Source: CALGFH01 sp036003705
Lineage (GTDB): Bacteria; Actinomycetota; CALGFH01
Assembly: GCA_036003705.1 (NCBI GenBank)
Contig: DASYSE010000033.1
Coordinates: 1 to 20,203 of the forward strand
Length of the DNA stretch: 20,203 bases
Direction: 5' to 3'
Part shown: positions 1-7,538 of the stretch, one piece after another
Layout: the number at the start of each line of letters is the position of its first letter
Position numbering within the stretch: position 1 is the stretch's first letter
The notes under the pieces: generated by a model
Seen by the model: the letters and a program-made list of their open reading frames with translations, nothing else
What the model was told of the DNA's origin: nothing
Databases searched by the model: none
Translations under genes and position numbers: made by a program

Positions 1-504
<504 letters not shown>

Positions 505-813
505 AGATCGTGAACTCCCTTGGGCACGAGTGCCCGCCGGGGTGTTCTCGAAGGAGCTCGGTGACCCTGGAGCCACCGAGTTTGACCATCCGTCCCGGAC
601 GTACCGGGGGGATGGGCGATGCAAGGGCCTGCCCTGCACCGCTCAAGGCTCATCCGTTATCCGGATGCGCCAAGGAACCGTTCCGAGGGGGCGAGCCCCC
701 AAGGGACGGGGTTTTGGCACTGGCTTTTCGCACACTGTTGAGTTTTCAAGGAACGTCGCCAGGTTGCTCTTCGGCGACTCACCTGCGGTTCCCGTGTCGT
801 GTCACCACCGGAG
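505..813 (-). promoter_or_regulatory. rRNA operon leader with boxA-like antitermination element
   Basis: This stretch lies between the nearer rRNA promoter and the 16S 5' end and has no credible gene. On the minus strand, 732-756 reads GTTCCTTGAAAACTCAACAG followed by TGTG. This is the boxA-type motif seen in actinobacterial rRNA leaders and 16S-23S spacers, where Nus factors bind. A small GC hairpin (GGGGG-CGAG-CCCCC, 687-700) sits between it and the 16S gene. The rest probably takes part in the RNase III processing stem, whose 3' partner is outside the window. The boxA assignment rests on similarity to known leaders. The exact transcript start is inferred. Confidence 0.7.
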
Positions 814-820
814 CGGCGGG

Positions 821-850
821 ACGGTACCACGGGCCTTTCAAGATCGTCAA
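821..850 (-). promoter_or_regulatory. rRNA promoter P2 (proximal)
   Basis: On the minus strand a -35 hexamer TTGACG (845-850) is followed by an 18-bp spacer and a -10 hexamer TACCGT (821-826). The 18-bp spacing and TACC-type -10 box are typical of actinobacterial rRNA promoters. A start site near 814 would give a leader of about 310 nt to the 16S 5' end, with the boxA-like element inside it. No other gene follows before rrs, so rrs is the clear target. Confidence 0.7.
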
Positions 851-1086
851 AGATCTCCCACCTGCCCGGTCAGCGTACTCCCTGGTGAGCACCACCTGCC
901 ACGGCGACACCTTCACACAGAAGCGCCGTCCTGCGCCCGCTACCGTCTGGGCGTCAGGACGGCCACCGAAGCCGTCAGATGGATCCTGGTGGCGTTCGGC
1001 GACCTCCTGTCTTCCGATGCCGACGCCACCGGCGTCGTCCGGAGAGGTCCTCGGTCCTGAAGAACTTCCCTGCGTACAGCCTTGAG

Positions 1087-1116
1087 AAGGTAGCACCGGG
1101 TTCGACAGCGTGTCAA
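1087..1116 (-). promoter_or_regulatory. rRNA promoter P1 (distal)
   Basis: On the minus strand a perfect -35 hexamer TTGACA (1111-1116) is followed by exactly 18 bp and the -10 hexamer TACCTT (1087-1092). It has the same layout as the proximal promoter 266 bp downstream, making a tandem pair for the rRNA operon. It sits 127 bp past the tyrS stop codon. The region 851-1086 between the promoters and 1117-1242 up to tyrS shows no gene and no convincing terminator with a T tract, so read-through from tyrS into rrn is possible. Confidence 0.75.
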
Positions 1117-1242
1117 CTCGTGGACCGTTCCTGGACACCAACAACCGCAACGGTTCCAGGCGATCGCTACTCGCCGGGAGGGCCGTCGGGCGGTGTCGTC
1201 GGGGACAACGTGTGCGGCGGCGGCGGCATTCCCGGGGGTCGG

Positions 1243-2547
1243 TCAGGACCCGTCCGAGCCGCCTGGGGCACGCAGGCGAACCGGGGTCCGGCGGCCGACG
1301 GTGAGCAGGCGCCCGTCCAGCTCGGCCGGCGGCCAGCTCCGCTCGATCGAGTCGACGGGCTGGCCGTCGAGCCGGACGGCGCCCTGGGTGACCAGGCGCC
1401 TTGCCTCGCTCCTCGACCCCACCAGGCCGGCCTCGGCCAGCAGGGCCACCACCCAGACCTGGCCGTCGCCGACGGCGGCCTCCGGGATGGCCAGCGGCGT
1501 GGCCGGCACAGTGAGGACCTGAGGGTCGAGGGCCGACCCGGCGCCGGCGGCGCCGGCCCCCGCCCGAAGCCGCACCCCGGCGTCGAAGGCGGCCTCGGCG
1601 GCGGCGGACGCCTCCGCCCCGTGGTACAGGGCGACGACCTCGCGGGCCAGGCGGCGCTTGACGTCGCGGGCCCCGGCGCCTCCGGCCGCGGCCTGGTCGG
1701 CCAGGCGGTCGACCTCGGCCGGGTCCAGGTCGGTGCAGAGTCGCAGGTACTCCGGGAGCACCTGGTCGTGGACGCGCATGAGCTTGCCGAACTGGGCCTC
1801 GGGGGGCTCGTCCAGGTAGATCCCGTTGTCGAGGCTCTTGGACATCTTCTGGACGCCGTCGGTCCCGCGCAGCAGCGGCATGGTGAGCACGACCTGGCCG
1901 GGCTGGCCGTTGGCACGCTGCAGGTCGCGGCCGACGTGCAGGTTGAAGGTCTGGTCGGTGCCGCCGAGCTCGACGTCGGACCTGATGGCGACCGAGTCCA
2001 TGCCCTGCATCAGCGGGTACAGGAACTCGACCAGCGAGATCGGCTGGCCGGCCGTGTAGCGGGCCCGGAAGTCGTCGCGCTCCAGCAGCTTGGCCACGGT
2101 CACGTGCGCGGCCAGCCTGGCGACGTCGGCGAAGGTCATGGGGGCCAGCCACTCGGCGTTCCAGCGCACCTCGGCGCCGCGCGTGTCCAGCACCTTGTCG
2201 ACCTGCTCGAGGTAGGTGCGGGCGTAGTCGGCGACCTCGCTCTCGCTCTGCTGCCTCCGGGTCTGGCTGCGCCCGCTGGGGTCGCCGACCAGGCCGGTGA
2301 AGTTGCCGATGATCAGCACCACCGTGTGGCCGAACCGCTGGAACTGGGCGAGCTTGCGCAGGACGACGGCGTGCCCAAGGGTCAGGTGGGACGAGGACGG
2401 GTCGATGCCGAGCTTGACCCGGAGCGGCCGACCCTCGGCCGTGGCGGCGGCCAGCCGTTCGTCGAGGCCGTCGCGCGGGTGGAGCTCGGCAACCCCCGAC
2501 TTGAGCACCCGCAGCTGCTCCTCGATGGGCGCCATCGGCGTGGACAC
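1243..2547 (-). CDS. tyrS: Tyrosyl-tRNA synthetase, TyrZ-like class
   Basis: It charges tRNA-Tyr with tyrosine in the cytoplasm (class I aminoacyl-tRNA synthetase). With the chosen start it is 434 residues, close to the family norm. The HIGH-type signature is HLTLGHA (about 54-60), preceded by KLGIDPSSS. The ATP-loop motif KMSKS is at 234-238. Residues about 364-420 form an S4 RNA-binding domain (LVGSRSEARRLV, GAVRLDG). KMSKS with the KLGIDP opening fits the TyrZ-like clade better than the TyrS clade. A GTG start at 2547 is preferred because GGAGG lies 9 bases upstream. An ATG four codons later (2535) is the alternative, and the longer frame to 2598 has no support. It lies upstream of the rRNA promoters and diverges from the PBP gene. 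Confidence 0.95.
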   Translation of the reverse strand: MSTPMAPIEEQLRVLKSGVAELHPRDGLDERLAAATAEGRPLRVKLGIDPSSSHLTLGHAVVLRKLAQFQRFGHTVVLIIGNFTGLVGDPSGRSQTRRQQSESEVADYARTYLEQVDKVLDTRGAEVRWNAEWLAPMTFADVARLAAHVTVAKLLERDDFRARYTAGQPISLVEFLYPLMQGMDSVAIRSDVELGGTDQTFNLHVGRDLQRANGQPGQVVLTMPLLRGTDGVQKMSKSLDNGIYLDEPPEAQFGKLMRVHDQVLPEYLRLCTDLDPAEVDRLADQAAAGGAGARDVKRRLAREVVALYHGAEASAAAEAAFDAGVRLRAGAGAAGAGSALDPQVLTVPATPLAIPEAAVGDGQVWVVALLAEAGLVGSRSEARRLVTQGAVRLDGQPVDSIERSWPPAELDGRLLTVGRRTPVRLRAPGGSDGS

Positions 2548-2606
2548 GGCGACCAACCTCCAGAACCAGGAATCGACTCGAAGACGAAACGCTAGCACGG
2601 GCGGGG

Positions 2607-5336
2607 ATGAAGCCGGCCGGCGCAGATGCCGACGATCACCATGCCATGTGCCGCTGGGCAGGAACGGAGTCCGGGGACCTGGGCGACCACGCCCGGCCCA
2701 GGCTCCGGAGTGGGCGGGCCTCGGGCGGGCTCCGGGATGGGCGGGCCCGGGCCAGGCTCCGGGATCGGCGGGCCCGGAGGGCGGTTGCGCTGGTCGGGGT
2801 TTGCCTGGCGCTTGCAGGATGTGTGTCGGTGCGGCCGCTCGAGCTGGTGCCGCCGAACCGGGTGGCCCAGACCTCGCTGCTGCTCGACGCCAAGGGCCGG
2901 ACGGTGGCCGCCCTGCACGGCCCGCAGGACCGCACGGCGGTGCCGCTGGCCAAGGTCAGCCGCTGGATGCGGCTGGCGGTGGTCGACACCGAGGACGCCC
3001 GCTTCTGGCGCCACGGCGGGGTCGACTGGCTGGCTGTGGCCAGGGCGGCGGCCCGCGACCTGGAACGGCGGCGGGTGGTCGAGGGCGGCTCGACCATCAC
3101 CCAGCAGTACGTGAAGAACACCTATGTCTCGGGCGAGCGGACGCTGCGGCGCAAGCTTGCCGAGGCCGCCCACGCCTGGGGCCTGGAGCGGCGCAACGCC
3201 AAGCAGGCGATCCTGGAGGCCTACCTCAACACCGTCTACTTCGGCCAGGGCGCCTACGGGGTCGAAGCGGCCGCCCAGACCTATTTCTCCACGCACGCCG
3301 ACCGGCTCACCCTGACCCAGGCGGCGCTGCTGGCCGGGATGATCCGGGCGCCGGCCGCCTACGACCCGTTCCGCCATCCGCGCGCGGCCCGGGTCAGGCG
3401 GGGCGAGGTCGTTGCCCGCCTGGAGCGCCACGGCCACCTGCGCGGGGCCGCCAAGGCGAGGGCGGCAGCGGCGCCGCTGGGCCTCCGGCCGGGTGGGCCG
3501 GCGGGGGCCTGGGCCAAGGACCGACCGGCGGGCGCCGGGGATGGGGGCGGGTCGGCGACGCCGCGCGCACCCTGGTTCGTCGGCTGGGTCCTGGACCAGC
3601 TCCTCGACCCGGCCGACCACCGCTTCGACGGCCTCGGGACCTCGAGGCGGGCCCGGACCGACAGCGTGTTCACGGGCGGGCTGCGGGTCACCACCACCAT
3701 CGACCTGGCCGCCCAGGCCGCCGCCGAGCGGGCGGTGGCCAGGGTCGCCGGGCCACGCCGGGGCGACCCCTACGCCGCCCTGGTCGCGGTCGAGCCGGGC
3801 AGCGGCGCGGTCAGGGCGATGGTCGGCGGGCGCGACTGGTTGCGGGACGCACGCTTCGGCCGGGTGAACCTGGCCACCGGGGCCGGGGGCGGCGGCCGTC
3901 CGGCGGGCTCGGCGTTCAAGGTGTTCGCGCTGGTCGCGGCCCTGGAGCGGGGGATCCCGCCGGAGGCGGTGTTCCAGGCGCCCGACCGGCTGGTGCTGCC
4001 CCGGCCGGGTCGGGGCCCGGCCTGGCGGGTCGCGAACTACGAGGGCCACGGGTTCGGGCGGGCGACCCTGCGGTCGGCGACGACCCTGTCGATCAACACC
4101 GTCTACGCCGGGCTGCTGCTGCGGCTGGGCGCCGGCGACGCCGACCGGGGGGCCAAGGCGGTGGTCGAGACCGCCGCCCGCATGGGGGTGGCCAGCCCGC
4201 TGAGGCCGGTGCCGAGCGCGGTGCTCGGAACCGGCGAGGTGACTCCGCTGGAGATGGCGGGCGCCTACGCGACCCTCGCCGCGCGGGGCCGGCAGGCGGT
4301 CCCGTTCGGGGTGGTGCGGATCACCGGGGCCGACGGACGGGTGCTGTTCCAGGCCCGGCCCGACACCGACGCGGTGGTGCACCCGGGCGTGGCCGCGATC
4401 GCCGCCGACGTGCTCCGGGAGGTGGTCGACCACGGCACCGGGGTGCGGGCGAGGATCGGCAGGCCGGCGGCCGGCAAGACCGGCACGACCCAGGACAACG
4501 CCGACGCCTGGTTCGTGGGCTTCACTCCGTCGCTGGCCGCCGCCGTCTGGGTCGGCTACCCGCAGGGCCAGGTGCCGATGGTGCCGCCGAGGACGGCCAG
4601 CCCGGTCTCCGGCGGTACCTGGCCGGCGGCCATCTGGGCCGGGTTCATGCGTGCGGCCATGGCCGGCCGGCCGCCCGGCCGGTTCCCCCGGCCCGACACC
4701 AGCCTGGTCGAGGTGGCCCTCGACGTGGAGCGGGGCTGCCTGCCGAACCGGTTCACGCCGGCGGCCAGGGTCGCGTCGGTGGTCTTCCTGAGGGCGTCGG
4801 CGCCGACCCGGAGCTGCCGGGAGCCGGACGGCCCGCTCCCCGGGGTGGTGCCGTCGGTGGTCGGCGTGCCGGTGGCACGGGTGGCTGGCTGGCTGGAGGC
4901 GGCCGGGCTGTCGCTGGTGCAGCGGCTGCGGGTCGACCACGACGCCGCGCCTGGCACGGTGCTGGCCCAGTCGCCGGCGGGTGGGTCGGCCCGGCCGCCG
5001 GGAGCGCCGGTCGAGCTGACCGTCGCCGTCGACCGGCGGGGCGTTGGCGGGCTCGGGGTGGCCCTGGTCCCCGAGGTCCTCGGCCAGCCCGAGGCCACCG
5101 CACGGGAGCTGCTGACCCAGGCCGGCCTGGGTGTCGAGGTGCTGACCGGCTGCGACGCCGACCCCGCCAGGGCGGCGGACGAGCCCGGCCGGGTCTGGCG
5201 ATCCGGCCCAGCCCCAGGCGCTCAGGTCCCCAGCGGCGGCTCGGTCCAGCTCTGGGTGAACCCGAACAGCTGCCCAGCCCCGACGGCCACCACGCCCGCA
5301 CCAGCCCCGACCACCACCTCCGCCGGCCAGGGGTAG
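2607..5336 (+). CDS. Class A penicillin-binding protein (transglycosylase/transpeptidase) with two PASTA domains
   Basis: A bifunctional peptidoglycan synthase of 909 residues. It polymerises lipid II and cross-links stem peptides outside the membrane. An Arg-rich N-terminus (to about 54) is followed by a short hydrophobic segment (about 56-72). The GT51 domain has EDARFWRHGGVD (catalytic Glu 129) and GGSTITQQ (about 160-167). The transpeptidase has the SxxK motif S435-AF-K438, the SxN motif S495-I-N497 and K624-TG. Two PASTA repeats follow at about 744-805 and 820-890. An unusual feature is that the hydrophobic segment ends in LALAGC with Cys 72, which matches a lipobox. The start is uncertain: ATG 2607 is used and ATG 2646 is possible. 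The N-terminal 27-bp repeats are listed separately. It diverges from tyrS and no clear promoter is visible in the 59-bp gap. Confidence 0.95.
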   Translation: MKPAGADADDHHAMCRWAGTESGDLGDHARPRLRSGRASGGLRDGRARARLRDRRARRAVALVGVCLALAGCVSVRPLELVPPNRVAQTSLLLDAKGRTVAALHGPQDRTAVPLAKVSRWMRLAVVDTEDARFWRHGGVDWLAVARAAARDLERRRVVEGGSTITQQYVKNTYVSGERTLRRKLAEAAHAWGLERRNAKQAILEAYLNTVYFGQGAYGVEAAAQTYFSTHADRLTLTQAALLAGMIRAPAAYDPFRHPRAARVRRGEVVARLERHGHLRGAAKARAAAAPLGLRPGGPAGAWAKDRPAGAGDGGGSATPRAPWFVGWVLDQLLDPADHRFDGLGTSRRARTDSVFTGGLRVTTTIDLAAQAAAERAVARVAGPRRGDPYAALVAVEPGSGAVRAMVGGRDWLRDARFGRVNLATGAGGGGRPAGSAFKVFALVAALERGIPPEAVFQAPDRLVLPRPGRGPAWRVANYEGHGFGRATLRSATTLSINTVYAGLLLRLGAGDADRGAKAVVETAARMGVASPLRPVPSAVLGTGEVTPLEMAGAYATLAARGRQAVPFGVVRITGADGRVLFQARPDTDAVVHPGVAAIAADVLREVVDHGTGVRARIGRPAAGKTGTTQDNADAWFVGFTPSLAAAVWVGYPQGQVPMVPPRTASPVSGGTWPAAIWAGFMRAAMAGRPPGRFPRPDTSLVEVALDVERGCLPNRFTPAARVASVVFLRASAPTRSCREPDGPLPGVVPSVVGVPVARVAGWLEAAGLSLVQRLRVDHDAAPGTVLAQSPAGGSARPPGAPVELTVAVDRRGVGGLGVALVPEVLGQPEATARELLTQAGLGVEVLTGCDADPARAADEPGRVWRSGPAPGAQVPSGGSVQLWVNPNSCPAPTATTPAPAPTTTSAGQG
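2701..2781 (+). repeat. 27-bp tandem repeat, three copies, in the PBP N-terminus
   Basis: Three head-to-tail 27-bp units (2701-2727, 2728-2754, 2755-2781) share the opening GGCTCCGG and the core GGGCGGGCC or GGCGGGCC. The unit is a multiple of three, so the frame is kept. It encodes 9-residue repeats LRSGRASGG, LRDGRARAR and LRDRRARRA. These give a strongly basic cytoplasmic tail just before the hydrophobic segment. Copy number may vary between strains. Confidence 0.8.
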
Positions 5337-5346
5337 GCCGGCCGAT

Positions 5347-5385
5347 GCGGGTGAGACCCATCCGCCATCTCCGCCGCTCACCCGC
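5347..5385. terminator. Hairpin between convergent genes, possible bidirectional terminator
   Basis: A perfect 9-bp inverted repeat, GCGGGTGAG (5347-5355) and CTCACCCGC (5377-5385), with a 21-nt loop. It lies 10 bases after the PBP stop and 75 bases before the end of the convergent membrane-protein gene. There is no T run, so its role as a terminator is inferred from position only. The 123-bp gap holds nothing else recognisable. Confidence 0.4.
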
Positions 5386-5459
5386 GACCATGGCACAGGC
5401 CTCCTGCGTGGCGGTGGGTGAACCCGAGCTCCCCCACATGGATCAGGGACGACGGGAAC

Positions 5460-6608
5460 TCAGGCCGCCGCCTTCTTCTCCCGGACCGTGTTGAGCACGC
5501 TATGGGCCTGCTGGTCGACCAGCCGGGTGAACAGTTGCTGTGCGTAGCCGAAGACCAGCGCCCAGGCGAGGATCTGGGCGGAGGTGTCGAGGGCGCTGAG
5601 GCCGGGGACGAACTGGCCGCGCATCAGGAGCAGACCGAGGAAGGCGGTGACCGCGCCCATGGGGAGCTTCAGGGTGGCCAGGGCGACCGGGAGGCCGTAC
5701 GGCTCGGAGGAGCCACGGATGCCGCGGAGGGCGGTGGCCGCGGCGACCGCGGCGGCGGTGAGGCCGATGAGCTCCACGACCAGCAGGTCGGCGGCCGCCG
5801 CGGTCCGCTTGACGACGTCGTCGACGTCGGGAGCGGCCGGCCCGGATTCCTCGCCGGTCTCCAGCAGGGCTGACTGCTGGGTCGGGCAGACGACCACCGT
5901 CTGGCCGGACTTCTCCGGCTGGAAGCAGAGCGGGATGGCCGCCGGGCTGATGAAGCCGAGGACCGCCACCCCGACCGCGATCAGGGTCATCACCAGCGAG
6001 GTGACCAGCAGCACGTTGCGGAAGCTGCGCACCCGCAGCTGCTCGCGGAGCGCCGCCTTGCTGGCTCCGCGCACGCTGCTGACGATGGTGTTGCGCTCCC
6101 CCTCGGTGATGCCGGTCAGCTCCGGCGTGCCGGCCAGGGTGTGGTCGGGACCGAGCCGCCCGGCGAGGCGCTCCAGCTCACGGCGGCGGGGGTCCTCGGA
6201 GTCGAGGTGGCGCTGCACGTGGTTGAGCAGACTCGGCATCTGCCCGACCAGGTAGCTGTCGGGCGCGACCCGCAGCAGGTTGGCCTCGGCGGCGTCGAGG
6301 TTGCTCATGGCCCGCCCGATGGTCGACCCGGTGGCCAACGCCCACACGCGGCCCGTGCGCCGCTTGCCCTCGGCCGCCTGCTTGACGGCCTCCAGGTGCT
6401 CGCGGATCGCCGACCACCATGGCTCGTTGGCTCCGGCCGGGCTGGCCTCCAGGAGCCAGGCCCGCAGCGAGTCCAGCTCCTTGGCCCGGGTGAGGATGTC
6501 CTCGCGCCAGGCGGTCGGGACCGGCTCTCCGATGGGAAACTCCGGTGTCCGTCGATGGTTCCGCGACGGCGGTGCCGCCGGCGGTGCCGCGGTGAGCGTG
6601 TCGGTCAT
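5460..6608 (-). CDS. Unrecognised membrane protein with four predicted helices
   Basis: I do not recognise this 382-residue protein. It has a Pro/Ala-rich start, a soluble mostly helical region (about 30-198) and four hydrophobic segments at about 199-220, 273-294, 306-329 and 343-363. Between segments 1 and 2 is a loop of about 50 residues with two cysteines (C228, C241) and an acidic stretch. If the N-terminus is cytoplasmic, this loop is outside and could hold a disulfide. The C-terminus is short and basic (REKKAAA). The ATG at 6608 is chosen because GGGGGA lies about 5 bases upstream. An in-frame extension to 6662 lacks such a site. It follows the DNA glycosylase gene by about 100 bp and may be co-transcribed. 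No enzyme motif was seen. Confidence 0.8.
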   Translation of the reverse strand: MTDTLTAAPPAAPPSRNHRRTPEFPIGEPVPTAWREDILTRAKELDSLRAWLLEASPAGANEPWWSAIREHLEAVKQAAEGKRRTGRVWALATGSTIGRAMSNLDAAEANLLRVAPDSYLVGQMPSLLNHVQRHLDSEDPRRRELERLAGRLGPDHTLAGTPELTGITEGERNTIVSSVRGASKAALREQLRVRSFRNVLLVTSLVMTLIAVGVAVLGFISPAAIPLCFQPEKSGQTVVVCPTQQSALLETGEESGPAAPDVDDVVKRTAAAADLLVVELIGLTAAAVAAATALRGIRGSSEPYGLPVALATLKLPMGAVTAFLGLLLMRGQFVPGLSALDTSAQILAWALVFGYAQQLFTRLVDQQAHSVLNTVREKKAAA

Positions 6609-6710
6609 GCCATTCCCCCTGTCTCCCCCATGACAGCGGTATGGCAGAGCGGGCGGGACCACGCAGTGCCCAGCGTCACGCCCGGCGCGTGCCGGCGGTC
6701 ACGTCCGCGC

Positions 6711-7538
6711 TCAGGTGCCGGCCGGACGGCCGCGGGCTGGGCCGGGGCGGCCTGGGGAGACGTGCGGGTCGCCGGTGACCAGGGCCCGCCAGGGGCGGTC
6801 GGCGGCGGCGCTGACGCCGACCCTGCCCGTCCAGGTCACCTGGTCGTCCGGGACGGGCCAGCCGGCGGTCAGCAGGACCGGCCCGGTGGTCACCGGGAGG
6901 CCGTTGGCCCAGCCGGACAGGCCGAGGGCCTGGCACAGCCGGGCCGGGCCGCTGGCCAGGTCGCGGGTGCGGCCGGCCGGGCGGCGGGCCCGCAGCAGGT
7001 CGGTCCCCAGCACCGGCTCGCCGGCCCGCAGCAGCACCGCCTGGGCGACCCCGGCCGGGCCGCAGACGACGTTGGCGCACCAGTGCATCCCGTAGGTGAA
7101 GTAGAGGTAGAGATGGCCGGGTGGGCCGAACATGACCGCGGTGCGGGCGGTCGGGCCGCGGTAGGCGTGGCTGGCCGGGTCGAGGCCGGCCCCGTCGTAG
7201 GCCTCGGTCTCGACCAGCCTGATCGCGCTGGTGCCCTCCGGCGCCCGGTGCACCAGCAGGCGCCCGAGCAGGTCACGGGTCACCTCGAGGACCGGCCGCC
7301 GGTAGAAGGCGGCCGGCAGCGGCTCCAGCGCCTCGGGAGGGGGCCGGTCCACGCCCGCCGCCGGCTCCAGCGCCTCCGGCAGGGGCCGGTCCACGCCCGG
7401 CGGCGGCTCCAGCGCCTCCGGCAGGGGCCGGTCCACGCTCGCCGCCGGCTCCAGCGCCTCCGGCAGGGGGCGGTCCGCGCCCGGCGGCGGTCCCGGTCCG
7501 GGGGGCGGCGCGGCGCCGGGGCCGGCAGCGGGGCTCAC
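6711..7538 (-). CDS. mpg: Alkyladenine (3-methyladenine) DNA glycosylase, AAG/MPG family, with repeat-bearing N-terminus
   Basis: It removes alkylated and deaminated purines from DNA, opening base-excision repair. Of 275 residues, the last 200 or so form the AAG fold. LVETEAY contains E112, which matches the human catalytic Glu125. Y114 and H124 match Tyr127 and His136, and HLYLYFTYGMHW follows. Residues 22-74 are four 14-residue repeats with core DRPLPEALEP, absent from usual bacterial members of about 200 residues. The GTG start at 7538 overlaps the polX stop by four bases (GTGA), so translation is probably coupled. An ancestral-type start nearer PLPAAFYRRP (about residue 74) has no obvious start codon. 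The C-terminal end is Pro/Arg/Gly rich. Confidence 0.93.
   Translation of the reverse strand: MSPAAGPGAAPPPGPGPPPGADRPLPEALEPAASVDRPLPEALEPPPGVDRPLPEALEPAAGVDRPPPEALEPLPAAFYRRPVLEVTRDLLGRLLVHRAPEGTSAIRLVETEAYDGAGLDPASHAYRGPTARTAVMFGPPGHLYLYFTYGMHWCANVVCGPAGVAQAVLLRAGEPVLGTDLLRARRPAGRTRDLASGPARLCQALGLSGWANGLPVTTGPVLLTAGWPVPDDQVTWTGRVGVSAAADRPWRALVTGDPHVSPGRPGPARGRPAGT
7321..7488 (-). repeat. 42-bp tandem repeat, four copies, in the DNA glycosylase N-terminus
   Basis: Four contiguous 42-bp units (7321-7362, 7363-7404, 7405-7446, 7447-7488), each beginning GGCTCCAGCGCCTC on the plus strand. They are nearly identical and encode 14-residue units of the DRPLPEALEP type with a variable four-residue linker (AASV, PPGV, AAGV). 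The unit length keeps the reading frame. The unit nearest the enzyme domain is the most diverged (CTCGGGAGGG in place of CTCCGGCAGG). Confidence 0.92.

Noticed and set aside
505..1242. tRNA gene near the rRNA operon
   Set aside because: No cloverleaf with a TTCGA-type T-loop and matching acceptor stem was found by eye on either strand.
2297..5494. Open frame of 1065 codons on the plus strand across tyrS and the PBP gene
   Set aside because: It runs antisense to tyrS and out of frame with the PBP, which carries all catalytic motifs. The translation is low complexity.
7321..7488. CRISPR array
   Set aside because: The 42-bp units are contiguous with no unique spacers and encode an in-frame protein repeat.
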